From contig NZ_LGCN01000221.1 in assembly GCF_001279005.1 (NCBI RefSeq), positions 1 to 64,000 on the forward strand: a DNA stretch of 64,000 bases. Direction: 5' to 3'. The translations under genes and the position numbers were made by a program. The stretch's first letter is position 1, and every line of letters begins with the position of its first letter. Below are positions 53,459-62,653 of the stretch, one piece after another. The notes under the pieces are model-generated. The model did not search any database. It saw nothing but the letters and a program-made list of their open reading frames with translations, and had not been told where the DNA came from. The stretch comes from Streptomyces caelestis. Lineage in GTDB: Bacteria > Actinomycetota > Actinomycetes > Streptomycetales > Streptomycetaceae.

Positions 53459-54338
53459 GTGACCCAGGAGAACGTCGCAGTGAACGGCAGCAGCAGAGTC
53501 CCGCCGCAGGAGATCGCCGACATCCTGCGGGAGCGCATCCGGGCCGGCGAGCTCAAGGCGGGCGACCGCCTGCCCACCCAGGCCGAGCTGGCCGAGGAGT
53601 TCGGCGTGGAGCGCGGCACCGTTCGCCAGGCCCTGCGCGCCCTCCAGGAGGACGGCCTGCTCAGCAACGTCAGCAAGGGCAGCCCGCCGCGGATCGCCGA
53701 ACCGGCCCCCGCCCGGGAGGAGCCCCGGCCGACGACGGTGGGACTGGCGCCGCGCCTGACGGAGGCGTTCTCGACGGCCCACGTGCGGATCGACGCGGTG
53801 TGCCTGACCGCCGAGAGCCTGATGCTGGCGCTGAGCGAACCGGTTCGGCACATCCACGAGGGCCGCATCCGCCCCGAGTCGATCGACGTCCGCCTCCTGC
53901 TGCCCTCCCGGAGGATCAACCTGGCCTTCCCCGTCCCGGTCGAGGGTCGCGACGGCACCGACGGTCCGGTGCACGAGCGGTGGCTGACCCAGCGCAACGC
54001 CCAGGCCCGGGTGCTCCGCCACAACCTGCTCGCCCTGCGCGCCACCCACGGCGTCGAGGTGCGGGTCTCCTTCCGCGCGCTGCCGTTCACCCCGCCGGTG
54101 AAGCTGTATGTACCTGCTCAACGGCGAGGAGGCGCTGATCGGCTACTACCTGCTGACCCGGCGCGAGGAGGAGTGGGAGAGCCACACCCTGGAGATGTAC
54201 GACGCCCTGGGCGCCCAATCCCTCCTCTTCCCCTTCGTGGAGCGGGGCGGGCGGCGGGAGCGGGCGTTCGTGGAGGAATCCCAGAAGTGGTTCGACGCCC
54301 TCTGGGAAACCATCACGACGGACCTGACGCTCTCCTAG
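53459..54338 (+). pseudogene. devA: devA-like GntR regulator, frameshifted
   Basis: The GTG at 53459 opens a frame with a GntR helix-turn-helix (ILRERIRAGELKAGDRLPTQ, EFGVERGTVRQALRAL) and the DevA-type C-domain up to PFTPPVKLY at 54108. The frame then becomes Arg/Pro-rich and ends at 54349. The true end (YLLNGEEALIGYYLL, QKWFDALWETITTDL) continues in another frame to 54338. The break is a tandem 4-bp duplication, TGTATGTA (54105-54112). Removing one TGTA restores VKLYLLNGEEA and about 292 residues. The gene is probably inactive in this strain. Confidence 0.85.
53970..54108 (+). repeat. 139-bp near-identical tract, copy 2
   Basis: This tract matches 52714-52852 at 137 of 139 positions. Its right edge falls exactly at the TGTA duplication that shifts the devA frame. 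Confidence 0.85.
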
Positions 54339-54601
54339 TCGGCCCCTGAGACGGGACGGACCCATGCGGTGACGGCCGAGAAGCGGAACGGGGCAGGGAC
54401 CGGCCACGGGACCGACGCCGACGGCGGACCGGACGGACCGCGGAACCCGGCCGAAGCCACCGTCCCGCTGGACCTCGGGTCGGCGCCGGCCCCGGACCGG
54501 ATCGCGGACGCGCTCCTGAGCCGGCGCCGGGACCACGCGCCGGCCGGCGGCGACGCGGCGGGCCGACCGGCCGGCGCGGGCCGTGGCCGTAGGCTCGCCG
54601 C

Positions 54602-55210
54602 ATGAGCGAGATCGGCCTGCGGGAGCGCAAGAAGCGGCGGATGTACCGGACCGTGTCGGACATCGCCGTCCGGCTCTTCCTGGAGCGCGGCTTCGACGCC
54701 GTGTCCGTCGCCGAGGTGGCGGCCGCGGCCGAGATCTCCAAGCCGACGCTCTTCCGGTACTTCCCGGCGAAGGAGGACCTCGTCCTGTACCGGATCGCCG
54801 ACCACGAGGGCGAGGCGGCCCGGGTGGCCGCGGAGGGGCCGACGCCGGTCGAGGCGCTGCGGCGGCACTTCCTGGACGGACTGCGGCGGTGCGATCCGGT
54901 CACCGGGCTCAACGACGATCCCGAGGTGCTGGCCTTCCACACGCTGCTGTACGGCACACCGGCGCTGGTGGCGCGGCTGTACGGGCATCTGGAGCGGTCC
55001 GAGGAGGCACTGGCCGGGGCGCTCGGGGGCGGGCTCGACGCGCGGCTGGCGGCGGGGCAGATCATCGCCGTACGGCGGATCCTCGCGCAGGAGAACTGGC
55101 GGCGGATCGCGGCGGGGGAGCGGGTCGAGGACGTGCGGGACGACGCGGTGGCGGCGGCCGGGCGGGCGTTCGGGGCGCTGGCGGAGACGCTGTCACGATT
55201 GTTGGACTGA
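54602..55210 (+). CDS. TetR-family regulator
   Basis: A 202-residue regulator with an N-terminal TetR helix-turn-helix (FDAVSVAEVAAAAEISKPTLF, then RYFPAKEDL). The C-terminal helical domain is unassigned. It lies 44 bases upstream of the HelD-like gene, in an unusually AT-rich gap. The 260 bases before it (54339-54601) hold no supported gene. Confidence 0.9.
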   Translation: MSEIGLRERKKRRMYRTVSDIAVRLFLERGFDAVSVAEVAAAAEISKPTLFRYFPAKEDLVLYRIADHEGEAARVAAEGPTPVEALRRHFLDGLRRCDPVTGLNDDPEVLAFHTLLYGTPALVARLYGHLERSEEALAGALGGGLDARLAAGQIIAVRRILAQENWRRIAAGERVEDVRDDAVAAAGRAFGALAETLSRLLD

Positions 55211-55254
55211 GTAAAAAATGTAACTCGGTTGCTTTACTTGGTACGCTCGGTGGA

Positions 55255-57282
55255 ATGACACCACCCGAGCACGCCCTCGACCGGGAACGCGCCCACCACG
55301 ACCGCTGCCGCACCGCCCTCGCCGCCATGGCCGCCGGCGCCGACGAACGGGTCGTCACCGGCGAGGACGTCTCCGCCTCCGGAGCCGACGCCGAGGTCCT
55401 CGGGTACCGGCTGCGCAGCCACGCCGAGGAACTGCGGGAACTGCCCCCGGGGCCGCTGTTCTTCGGGCGGCTGGACTTCGCGCGGGGCGACACCGGTCAC
55501 CCGGGGCAGAGCTACCACGTCGGACGGCTGCGGATCACCGAGCACCCCGCCGCCCCGCCCCTCGTCGTCGACTGGCGGGCGCCCGTCTCCCGCGCCTTCT
55601 ACCAGGCCACCGCCCGCGATCCGCAGGGCGTCGCCGTGCGCCGGCGGTTCGGCTGGGCGCCCGGCAGCCGGGGCGACTCCGCCGATCTGACCGGTCTGGA
55701 GGACGAACACCTGGAGCGGGGGGAGGAGCGGGTCAGCGACATCGTCGCCCGGGAGATCGAGCGGCCCCGCACCGGCCCCATGCGGGACATCGCGGCCACC
55801 ATCCAGCCCGAGCAGGACGACCTCGTCCGCGGGGACCTCGGCCTCTCCGTGTGCGTGCAGGGCGCCCCCGGCACCGGCAAGACCGCCGTCGGCCTGCACC
55901 GGGCGGCCTACCTGCTCCACACCCATCCGCAGCGCGTCCGGCGCGGCGGGCTGCTCGTCCTCGGCCCCAACCCCACCTTCCTCTCCTACATCTCCGAGGT
56001 CCTGCCCGCCCTCGGCGAGACCGGGGTGCGGCAGTCGACCCTCGCCGAGGAGATCGCCCGGCACCCCGTCACCGGGACCGACGACGAGCGCACCGCCGTC
56101 GTCAAGCACGACGTCCGGATGGCCGAGGTGCTGCGCCGGGCCCTGTACGCACGGGTGCGCACGGCCCCGGCCGGCTCCCTCGCCGTGCCCGACGGCTCGT
56201 ACCGCTGGCGCCTGGAACCGGAGGAGCTGGCGCGGATCGTGACGGAGGTACGGGCCGGGCAGCCGCCGTACGGCGTCGGGCGGGAGCGGGTGCGGGCCCG
56301 GATCGTGCGGGCCGTGCGGGAACGGGCCGAGCGGCGCGCCGGCCCGCGCGGCACCGCCTGGGAGCGCCGGATCGAGCGGGCGCGGCCGGTGTCGGCGTAC
56401 GTCGACGGCGTGTGGCCGCGTGCGCGGGCGGAGGAGGTGGTGGCCGGGCTGCTGGGCGATCCCGAGGCGCTGGCCGTCGCCGCCGAGGGGCTGCTGGACG
56501 ACGGGGAGCAGAAGGCGGTGCGGTGGACGGGACCGCCGCGGTCGTGGAAGTCGGCGCGCTGGTCGGCCGCGGACCTGGTGCTGCTCGACGAGGTCGCCGG
56601 GCTGGTCGAGCACCCCGAGGGGTACGGGCACGTCGTGGTCGACGAGGCCCAGGACCTCTCCCCGATGGAGTGCCGGGCCATCGCCCGGCGGACCGCCTTC
56701 GGCTCGCTCACCGTGCTGGGCGACCTCGCGCAGGGGACGACCCCCTGGGCGGCCCGCTCGTGGCCGGAGGCGCTGCGGCACCTGGGGAAGCCGGACGCGC
56801 CCGTGACCCCGCTGACCACGGGCTTCCGGGTGCCGCGGGCGGTGGTCGCGCTCACCAACCGGCTCCTGGAACGGCTGGACGTCGACGTGCCGGCGACCCG
56901 CTCCCCGCGCGGCGACGGCGAGCTGCGCACGCGGCGGGTCGCCGGGCCGGACGGGGTGCCGGACGCGGTCGTGGCCGCCGTGCGGGACGCGCTGGGGCGG
57001 GAGGGCTCCATCGGCGTCGTGGCGGCGGACGCGGACGTGCCCCGGCTGCGGCGGGCGCTGGCCGGGGCGGGGGTGGAGGCGTCGGGTCCGCAGGCGCCGG
57101 GCGCACGGGTCGCGGTGGTGCCGGCGAGCCTCGTCAAGGGCCTGGAGTACGACCACGTGGTGGCCGTCGAACCCGCGGCGATCGCGGAGGCGGAGGAGCG
57201 GGGGCTGCACCGGCTGTACGTGGTGCTGACCCGGGCGGTGTCCCGGCTGGAGGTGGTGCGGGCGCGGGAGCTGCCCTTCTGA
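55255..57282 (+). CDS. HelD-like RNA polymerase-associated helicase-family protein
   Basis: About 675 residues. The UvrD/HelD layout is clear: an N-terminal helical arm (ALDRERAHHDRCR), LVVDWRAPVSRAFYQAT, Walker A GAPGTGKTAVGLHRA at residues 203-217, Walker B HVVVDEAQDLSPMECRA, and a late SLVKGLEYDHVV motif with LYVVLTRAVSRLEVV. HelD proteins remove stalled RNA polymerase, and the HelR type protects against rifampicin. The ATG has only GGTGGA before it, and a TACGCT box lies close, so a leaderless message is possible. I saw no rifampicin-associated element. Confidence 0.88.
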   Translation: MTPPEHALDRERAHHDRCRTALAAMAAGADERVVTGEDVSASGADAEVLGYRLRSHAEELRELPPGPLFFGRLDFARGDTGHPGQSYHVGRLRITEHPAAPPLVVDWRAPVSRAFYQATARDPQGVAVRRRFGWAPGSRGDSADLTGLEDEHLERGEERVSDIVAREIERPRTGPMRDIAATIQPEQDDLVRGDLGLSVCVQGAPGTGKTAVGLHRAAYLLHTHPQRVRRGGLLVLGPNPTFLSYISEVLPALGETGVRQSTLAEEIARHPVTGTDDERTAVVKHDVRMAEVLRRALYARVRTAPAGSLAVPDGSYRWRLEPEELARIVTEVRAGQPPYGVGRERVRARIVRAVRERAERRAGPRGTAWERRIERARPVSAYVDGVWPRARAEEVVAGLLGDPEALAVAAEGLLDDGEQKAVRWTGPPRSWKSARWSAADLVLLDEVAGLVEHPEGYGHVVVDEAQDLSPMECRAIARRTAFGSLTVLGDLAQGTTPWAARSWPEALRHLGKPDAPVTPLTTGFRVPRAVVALTNRLLERLDVDVPATRSPRGDGELRTRRVAGPDGVPDAVVAAVRDALGREGSIGVVAADADVPRLRRALAGAGVEASGPQAPGARVAVVPASLVKGLEYDHVVAVEPAAIAEAEERGLHRLYVVLTRAVSRLEVVRARELPF

Positions 57283-57289
57283 CGCCCGC

Positions 57290-58177
57290 TCAGCGGCGGG
57301 CGAGCACCTCGGCGACCCGGGTGAAGCCGTCCGTGCCGTGCCCGAGCGCGATGACCCGCCGGGCCTGTCCCTCGATCACCCGCATCACGCTCGCGTCGAT
57401 GCCGTGGGCCTCGGAGGCGTGGACGACGTGGGCCATGGTCGAGGCGGCCGAGGTGATCGGGTTCAGCTCGCCCGAGTACGTGCCCGCGTCGGTGTCGGCC
57501 GCGAACTCGGTGAACAGGGGCGGGAGGATCGCGGCGATCCCCTGGGCGAAGGGGGCGAGCTCCGTCGCGGTGACGCCCTCCGCGCGGGCCACGGCGAGGG
57601 CGTGGGTGTAACCGGCCATCGCCGTCCAGAAGACGTCGAGCAGCGCGATGTCGTACGCCGCCGCCCGGCCGATCTCCTCCCCGAGGTGGGTGTGGCTGCC
57701 GCCGAGCGCCGCCAGCACGGGCCGGTGCTCCCGGTACAGCTCCTCGGGGCCGCTGAGGAGGAGGACCGCGTCGTCCGTGCCGATGGCCGGGGTCGGGGTC
57801 ATGATCGCCCCGTCCAGGTAGCGGACGCCGTGCCGGCCGGCCCACTCGGCCGTGTCCCGGGCGCGTCCGGGGGTGTCGGCGCTCAGGTTCACGACCGTGC
57901 GGCCCTTGAGGGCGGCGGCGACGGCCTCCTGGCGCAGCACCGCGTCCGAGGCGTCGTAGTTCACCACGCAGACGACGGTGAGCGGGGCGGCGGCGACCGC
58001 CTCCTCGGGCGAGGCCGCCGAGGCCGCGCCCCGGGCGGTCAGCTCGGCGTCCCGGCCGGGCGTGCGGTTCCAGACGGTGGTGCGCACCCCCGCGTCCAGG
58101 AACGCGCCGGCCAGCGCCCGGCCCATCGGACCGAGACCGAGGACGGTGACGGAGGGCTGGTCGGTGTGCGTGGACAT
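57290..58177 (-). CDS. NAD(P)-binding 6PGDH/imine reductase-like protein
   Basis: A 295-residue oxidoreductase: Rossmann loop VTVLGLGPMGRALAGAF, then WNRTPGRDAEL indicating NADPH preference, and a C-terminal helical domain of the imine-reductase/3-hydroxyisobutyrate type (DVFWTAMAGYTHALAV). ATG at 58177; the frame upstream to 58351 is a shadow. It is divergent from an HxlR regulator gene. Confidence 0.85.
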   Translation of the reverse strand: MSTHTDQPSVTVLGLGPMGRALAGAFLDAGVRTTVWNRTPGRDAELTARGAASAASPEEAVAAAPLTVVCVVNYDASDAVLRQEAVAAALKGRTVVNLSADTPGRARDTAEWAGRHGVRYLDGAIMTPTPAIGTDDAVLLLSGPEELYREHRPVLAALGGSHTHLGEEIGRAAAYDIALLDVFWTAMAGYTHALAVARAEGVTATELAPFAQGIAAILPPLFTEFAADTDAGTYSGELNPITSAASTMAHVVHASEAHGIDASVMRVIEGQARRVIALGHGTDGFTRVAEVLARR

Positions 58178-58227
58178 GTTAGAACTCCCTTGATATTCAT
58201 GGCAATTACTGAGGAAAGGGGCGGGGC
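58178..58227. promoter_or_regulatory. Divergent promoter region of oxidoreductase and hxlR-type genes
   Basis: Fifty bases, AT-rich for this genome (includes TGATATTCATGGCAATTACT), lie between the divergent starts. HxlR regulators commonly bind such gaps. Confidence 0.5.
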
Positions 58228-58572
58228 ATGGTGCACCGGCGCCACGATCCGGACGTCTGCGGGGTGACCGCCGCGATCGCCGTGATCGAGGGCAAGTGGA
58301 AGACCACGCTGCTGTGGCTGCTGGAGTCCGGCCCGCACCGGCCGGCCGCACTGCGGCGGAAGGTGCCGGGCCTCACCGAGAAGGTGCTGACCCAGGCGCT
58401 GCGCGAGATGGAGGCGGACGGACTGGTGCGCCGGGAGGTGCACGACGTACTGCCGCCGAAGACGGTCTACTCCCTGACCGCGTTCGGCCGCGAGCTCGCC
58501 GGGGCGCTGGCTCCCCTGTCCGACTGGGGTCACCGCCGCCTGGAGAGGCTGACCGGGGCCCCGGCCTCCTGA
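58228..58572 (+). CDS. HxlR-family transcriptional regulator
   Basis: A 114-residue winged-helix protein of the HxlR type: CGVTAAIAVIEGKWKTTLLWLL, LTEKVLTQALREMEADGLV and YSLTAFGREL. The N-terminal Cys is a redox-sensing residue in several HxlR members. It probably regulates the divergent oxidoreductase. Confidence 0.9.
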   Translation: MVHRRHDPDVCGVTAAIAVIEGKWKTTLLWLLESGPHRPAALRRKVPGLTEKVLTQALREMEADGLVRREVHDVLPPKTVYSLTAFGRELAGALAPLSDWGHRRLERLTGAPAS

Positions 58573-58748
58573 CGGGCGGCCGTTCCCGCTCCCTTCCCGT
58601 CCGGCGCCCGCAACCAGGTTCGCCGGGCGCCGCCGCGCTGCCAAGTACGCACAAAAAAGTGCGTGTGCCCGCCGTCGGGACGCCTCGTGGCGCTCGTGCG
58701 GCCGCGTTAGGATCCGGTGTTCCGCACGCAGGCACGCAGGGGAGTCAC

Positions 58749-59972
58749 GTGAGCGAGACCGAGGGCACCGCCGCCCCCCGCCCCCTGCTGCTGGCCGACG
58801 GCCGGCCGGCCGCGCGGGCCTGGTCGCTGGACCCCGCCCTGCGCCACCTCAACCACGGTTCGTTCGGCGCCGTACCCCTGGTCGCCCAGGAGCGGCAGCA
58901 GGAGTTGCGCGCGCGGATGGAGGGCGCCCCGGTGGTGTGGTTCTCCGAGCTGCCGCGGCGGCTCGCGGCGGCCCGGGCCGACCTCGCCGCCTTCCTCGGC
59001 GCGGACCCCGGCGACCTCGCCCTGGTGCCGAACGCGAGTGCCGGCGCGAGCGTCGTGTACGCGGGCCTGGACCACCGGGGCGGCGGGGAGATCGTCGTCA
59101 CCGACCACGGCTACGGCGCCGTGACGACGGGCGCCGAACGGCTGGCCCGCCGCTGGGGCGGCCGGGTGCGCACCGCCGGGGTGCCGCTGGACGCCGACGA
59201 GGAGCAGGCGTACGAGGCGGTGATGGCCGAGGTGGGCGAGGCCACCGGGCTCGTCGTCCTGGACCAGGTCACCTCGGCGACCGCCCGCCGGCTGCCGGTG
59301 GAGCGGATCAGTGCTCAGACGCGGCGGCGCGGCGTCCCGCTGCTCGTGGACGGCGCGCACGCGCCCGGCCTGATCGCCGCCCCGCTCGAGGGGTGGGACG
59401 GCGACTTCTGGACGGGCAACCTGCACAAATGGGGCTGCGCGCCGCGCGGCACCGCGGCCCTGGTGGCGCGCGGTCCGCTGCGGGAGGGGCTGTACCCGCT
59501 GATCGACTCGTGGGGCGCCGCCGACCCGTACCCCGACCGCTTCGACCAGCAGGGCACGCTCGACGCGACCGGCCCGCTGGCCGCGGCGACGGCCCTCGAC
59601 TTCGTCGACCGCGTCTGGGGCTGGCCCGCCGCCCGCCGGTACATGGACGAGCTGGCCGGTTACGGCGCGCGGATCGTGGGCGCCGCGCTCACCGAACTGA
59701 CCGGTGCGGACGCGTCCGTCGACGTCGGCATGCCCGTGCCCGGCATGCGGCTGGTGCGGCTGCCCGACGGCCTCGGCGAGAGCCGCATCGCGGCCGACGC
59801 CCTGCGCGACCGGGCCCCCGCGGAGCTGGGCGTCGAGGCGGCGTTCACCAGCTTCCGCGGAGTCGGCTACCTGCGGCTGTCCGCGCACGTCTACAACACG
59901 GCCGAGGACTACGAGTACTTCGCCGAGAAGTGCGTCCCCGTCCTCGGCGAGTGGGCCCGCGCGGCCCGGTGA
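58749..59972 (+). CDS. Class V PLP-dependent aminotransferase (isopenicillin N epimerase-like)
   Basis: A 407-residue PLP enzyme. HLNHGSFGAVP is the N-terminal signature, VPNASAGASVVY and LVDGAHAPGLI bind the cofactor, and GNLHKWGCAPRGTA has the Schiff-base Lys. It is most like isopenicillin-N-epimerase or cysteine-desulfurase relatives; the reaction is not evident. GTG start at 58749. Confidence 0.88.
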   Translation: MSETEGTAAPRPLLLADGRPAARAWSLDPALRHLNHGSFGAVPLVAQERQQELRARMEGAPVVWFSELPRRLAAARADLAAFLGADPGDLALVPNASAGASVVYAGLDHRGGGEIVVTDHGYGAVTTGAERLARRWGGRVRTAGVPLDADEEQAYEAVMAEVGEATGLVVLDQVTSATARRLPVERISAQTRRRGVPLLVDGAHAPGLIAAPLEGWDGDFWTGNLHKWGCAPRGTAALVARGPLREGLYPLIDSWGAADPYPDRFDQQGTLDATGPLAAATALDFVDRVWGWPAARRYMDELAGYGARIVGAALTELTGADASVDVGMPVPGMRLVRLPDGLGESRIAADALRDRAPAELGVEAAFTSFRGVGYLRLSAHVYNTAEDYEYFAEKCVPVLGEWARAAR

Positions 59973-60136
59973 GGGGTGCCGCGCGGGCGGCCCGGTGACG
60001 CTTCGCGGCCCGCCGTTCGCGCCACGGGTTCCCGCCGTTCGCGGCAGGCCTCCCGCCGGGCCGGGCCGGGCCGGGGCGTCCGGCGGCGGGCCGGCGTCGG
60101 TCCCGTTCCTCACCGGGGCGCCGTCGGGCGGGCCGG

Positions 60137-60736
60137 TCACGCCTTTCGGCCGGCCTCCCGCGCCACGCGCTCCAGACGGTCCCGGTAGGCCTTCCACCAG
60201 GCCGGATCGTCCGACGGCAGACTGGTGCCGGTCGGGCTCTCCCCCGCGGCGCCGTCCATGAGTTCGCGGAGGATGTCGGCGTGGCCGGCGTGCCGGTGGG
60301 TGTCGGCGATCACGCGGACCACGGCGTGGTGCAGCGTCAGCTCGTCCCTGCCGTCCGGCCACCACGGCACCCGGCCGGTCGTGTCCAGCGGCAGCGCCTC
60401 GATCGTCGCGTCCGCGTGCGCCCACGCCCGGCGGTACAGACCGGTGACGTCCTCGCGCGACTCCTCGGCGGTGGCCCACATGTCCCCGTTCGGTTCCGCG
60501 CCGTCCGCGAGCCAGGGCATCGGCTCGCCGGACGGCCGGCCGAAGGTGTCGCCGAGGTAGCCCAGTTCCACGCCGGCCGCGTGCTTCACCAGCCCCAGCA
60601 GGTTGGTGCCGGTCGGTGTCAGCGGGCGGCGGACGTCGTACTCGGGGAGGCCGTCGAGCTTCCACAGCAGGGCGTCGCGGGCTTCCTGGAGATAGCGGCG
60701 GAGGTCGGACTTGGCGGCATCGGTCGCGGCGGTCAT
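60137..60736 (-). CDS. DinB-family (DUF664) protein
   Basis: A 199-residue four-helix protein of the DinB/YfiT type. The metal-binding His residues are in LVKHAAGVELGYLG and ADTHRHAGHADILREL. Many actinobacterial members are mycothiol-dependent transferases, fitting the mshD gene in this window. ATG at 60736. Confidence 0.85.
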   Translation of the reverse strand: MTAATDAAKSDLRRYLQEARDALLWKLDGLPEYDVRRPLTPTGTNLLGLVKHAAGVELGYLGDTFGRPSGEPMPWLADGAEPNGDMWATAEESREDVTGLYRRAWAHADATIEALPLDTTGRVPWWPDGRDELTLHHAVVRVIADTHRHAGHADILRELMDGAAGESPTGTSLPSDDPAWWKAYRDRLERVAREAGRKA

Positions 60737-61154
60737 GCGGGCCAGTCTGCCGTGCGCGGCCCGCCGGGCCGGCGGCCTTCGCGCACGAGGGTGCCTCCGG
60801 GCACATCGTTCACCTCGCGCCGGGCCCGGTCCTCTCGGCGAACGCGTCGCCGGTCCCGGGGCCCGGCGACGTCCACCGGCCCGGCGGTGCCGTCGACGAG
60901 GGCGAGCACGAGGCCGCGGGTCGGCCCGAGGCCGGTCCGCACCCGGTCGTCCGCCGCCGGGGCGCGGCCGGTGACCGAGGGGCGTGACGTCGGGACGAGG
61001 AACGCGGCCCCGTCCCGGAGGAGGGAGAACGGGACGGGAGGGGCGCCGTCCGGAGGCCGACGTCGTTCTCGGGTCTCGCGCGGGTGTCCCGCACCCGTTG
61101 CCCGAGTCCGCGCGGCGGAGCGTCCGTCATGGCTTCTCCCCGCCCTGGTGCACG
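60737..61154. other. 418-base intergenic region, no supported gene
   Basis: Both strands show only Arg/Pro-rich frames. One minus-strand stretch (GLVLALVDGTAGPVDVAGP) looks protein-like but has no continuation, domain match or start signal. It may be a decayed gene. No hairpin terminator is clear. Confidence 0.4.
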
Positions 61155-61787
61155 TCAGCGTGCGAGGGCGGCCGGCGACGCGGCCTCCCAGGCGAACCCG
61201 TCCGGGTCGGTGAAGGCGCCCGCGCCGCCGCCGATCACCAGCCGGTGCGATCCGCCGCCCTCCTCGGGGACGCCGAGGTCCTTGGCGAGGGCACGGCGCC
61301 GGTACAGCGCCAGCTTCACGGGGCTCGACGCCCCGCCGGCGAACTCGGCGTACGTACGGCCGAAGCTCTTCGCCACGGTGAGGCCCCGCGCGACGTAGAA
61401 CCGCTTGCTCGCGGCCACGTCCGCGACGCCGAGCAGCAGCACGATCTCGTCGATCCGCCGGGTGACGGGGCCGCGGTCCTTCTTCGCCGAGGTCGCGACC
61501 TTCCAGATCGTCCCGTCCGGGTCCCGCACGACGCCCCCGTACCCCCAGAGCGACTTCGCGGCCGGCTTCAGCGGTACGGCGCCGGCGTCCACGGCGGTGC
61601 CGATGAGGCTGTCGACGTCGCCGGGCTGGGAGACCGTGAGCCCCAGGGTGAACCCGCGAAACCCGTGCGTGGCCTCCTCCGAGGCCCGCAGACGGATCTG
61701 CCCGTCCAGCCCGAAGGCGGCGGAGTGGAAACGGCGGGCGGCCGCGGTGTCGGCCACGTCGAGGGTCACGCTTTCGATGGATGCCAT
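61155..61787 (-). CDS. VOC-superfamily (glyoxalase-like) protein
   Basis: About 210 residues with two glyoxalase-type halves. SIESVTLDVADTAAARRFH starts the first; GYGGVVRDPDGTIWKV and IDEIVLLLGVADVAASKRFY mark the rest, ending with AFTDPDGFAWEAA. No resistance or dioxygenase specificity can be assigned. ATG at 61787. Confidence 0.85.
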   Translation of the reverse strand: MASIESVTLDVADTAAARRFHSAAFGLDGQIRLRASEEATHGFRGFTLGLTVSQPGDVDSLIGTAVDAGAVPLKPAAKSLWGYGGVVRDPDGTIWKVATSAKKDRGPVTRRIDEIVLLLGVADVAASKRFYVARGLTVAKSFGRTYAEFAGGASSPVKLALYRRRALAKDLGVPEEGGGSHRLVIGGGAGAFTDPDGFAWEAASPAALAR

Positions 61788-61860
61788 GCCCACCACGCTA
61801 GGCGCGCGCGGCCGTCCGGGGCTTCTCGAATCCTGACCGGTCCTCCCCGTGGCGGCGGTC

Positions 61861-62385
61861 TCAGCCCTTGACGGCCTCCGCGATCCGCAGGGCGGCCTCG
61901 GCCGGGGTGAGGCGGGTGGTGTCGACGACCTCGGCGTCGGCGTGCAGCCAGGTGCGGGCCGCCTCGGCGTAGGGCTCCAGGTGGCTGAGGCGGAACGGGG
62001 AGTCGGGGCCGAGGACGGTGTCCCCCGCGATGCGCGCGCGGAGGGTCTCCCGGTCGGCGTGCAGGACGAAGTGGCGTACCGGGACGGCGTGGCGGGCGAG
62101 GCCCGCGCTGATCTCGCGCCAGTACTCCTCGACCAGGACGGTCATGGGCATCACCAGGGTGCCGCCGGTGTAGTCGAGGACCCGGCGGGCGGTCTCGACG
62201 ACGAGCGGCCGCCACGGCGGCCAGTGCTGGAAGTTGTCCGTCATGGGCAGCCTTGGTGTGATGTCCATGAGCGTCTCGCCGACCTTCTCGGCGTCGAACA
62301 CCCGTGAGTCCGGGAGCAGTCGCTGCACGAGCGCGGCGGTCGTCGTCTTGCCCGCGCCGTGGGTGCCGTTGATCCATACGATCAT
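61861..62385 (-). CDS. TmrB-like P-loop ATPase/kinase
   Basis: A 174-residue single-domain P-loop protein. Walker A is INGTHGAGKTTTA at the very N-terminus. The layout (IVWINGTHGAGKT, VRHFVLHADRETLRARI, DTTRLTPAEAALRI) is that of TmrB, a tunicamycin-resistance ATP-binding protein, and related small kinases. Resistance function is not proven. ATG at 62385. Confidence 0.82.
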   Translation of the reverse strand: MIVWINGTHGAGKTTTAALVQRLLPDSRVFDAEKVGETLMDITPRLPMTDNFQHWPPWRPLVVETARRVLDYTGGTLVMPMTVLVEEYWREISAGLARHAVPVRHFVLHADRETLRARIAGDTVLGPDSPFRLSHLEPYAEAARTWLHADAEVVDTTRLTPAEAALRIAEAVKG

Positions 62386-62604
62386 GGCCCCACGCTAGCG
62401 CCCCACGTGTCCGCACCCGCTCGGCCCACGGCAGGGCCATGGCGTGCCGGCCGGGCCGCGTGCGCGGGAAGTCCCCGGCCCGGGCGAGGAAGTCACCGGC
62501 GTCCTCGGTGAGGTGCCGTCCGTCCGGGCGCGTGCTTCACGATCCCTCCTCGCCGCGGGCGCGCACGGGCGGTTTCCGGCTCCCGAGCGTGCCGTGGCGC
62601 ACTT

Positions 62605-62624
62605 TTGCAAGCAGGTGCTTGCAA
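62605..62624. promoter_or_regulatory. Perfect 20-bp palindrome upstream of the XRE regulator
   Basis: TTGCAAGCAGGTGCTTGCAA (9-bp arms, GG centre) ends 30 bases before the start of an XRE-type regulator gene. The position fits an autoregulatory operator. Confidence 0.75.
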
Positions 62625-62653
62625 GAGTTAGCGCGATGGGGCAGTGTGGAGGC

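Noticed and set aside
54369..54605. Plus-strand frame of 78 residues between devA and the TetR gene.
   Set aside because: Low-complexity Gly/Asp/Pro/Arg composition, no domain and no clear ribosome-binding site.
60737..61154. Possible gene on the minus strand in the gap after dinB.
   Set aside because: Only a short protein-like stretch is visible and frames are broken on both sides; not enough to support a call.
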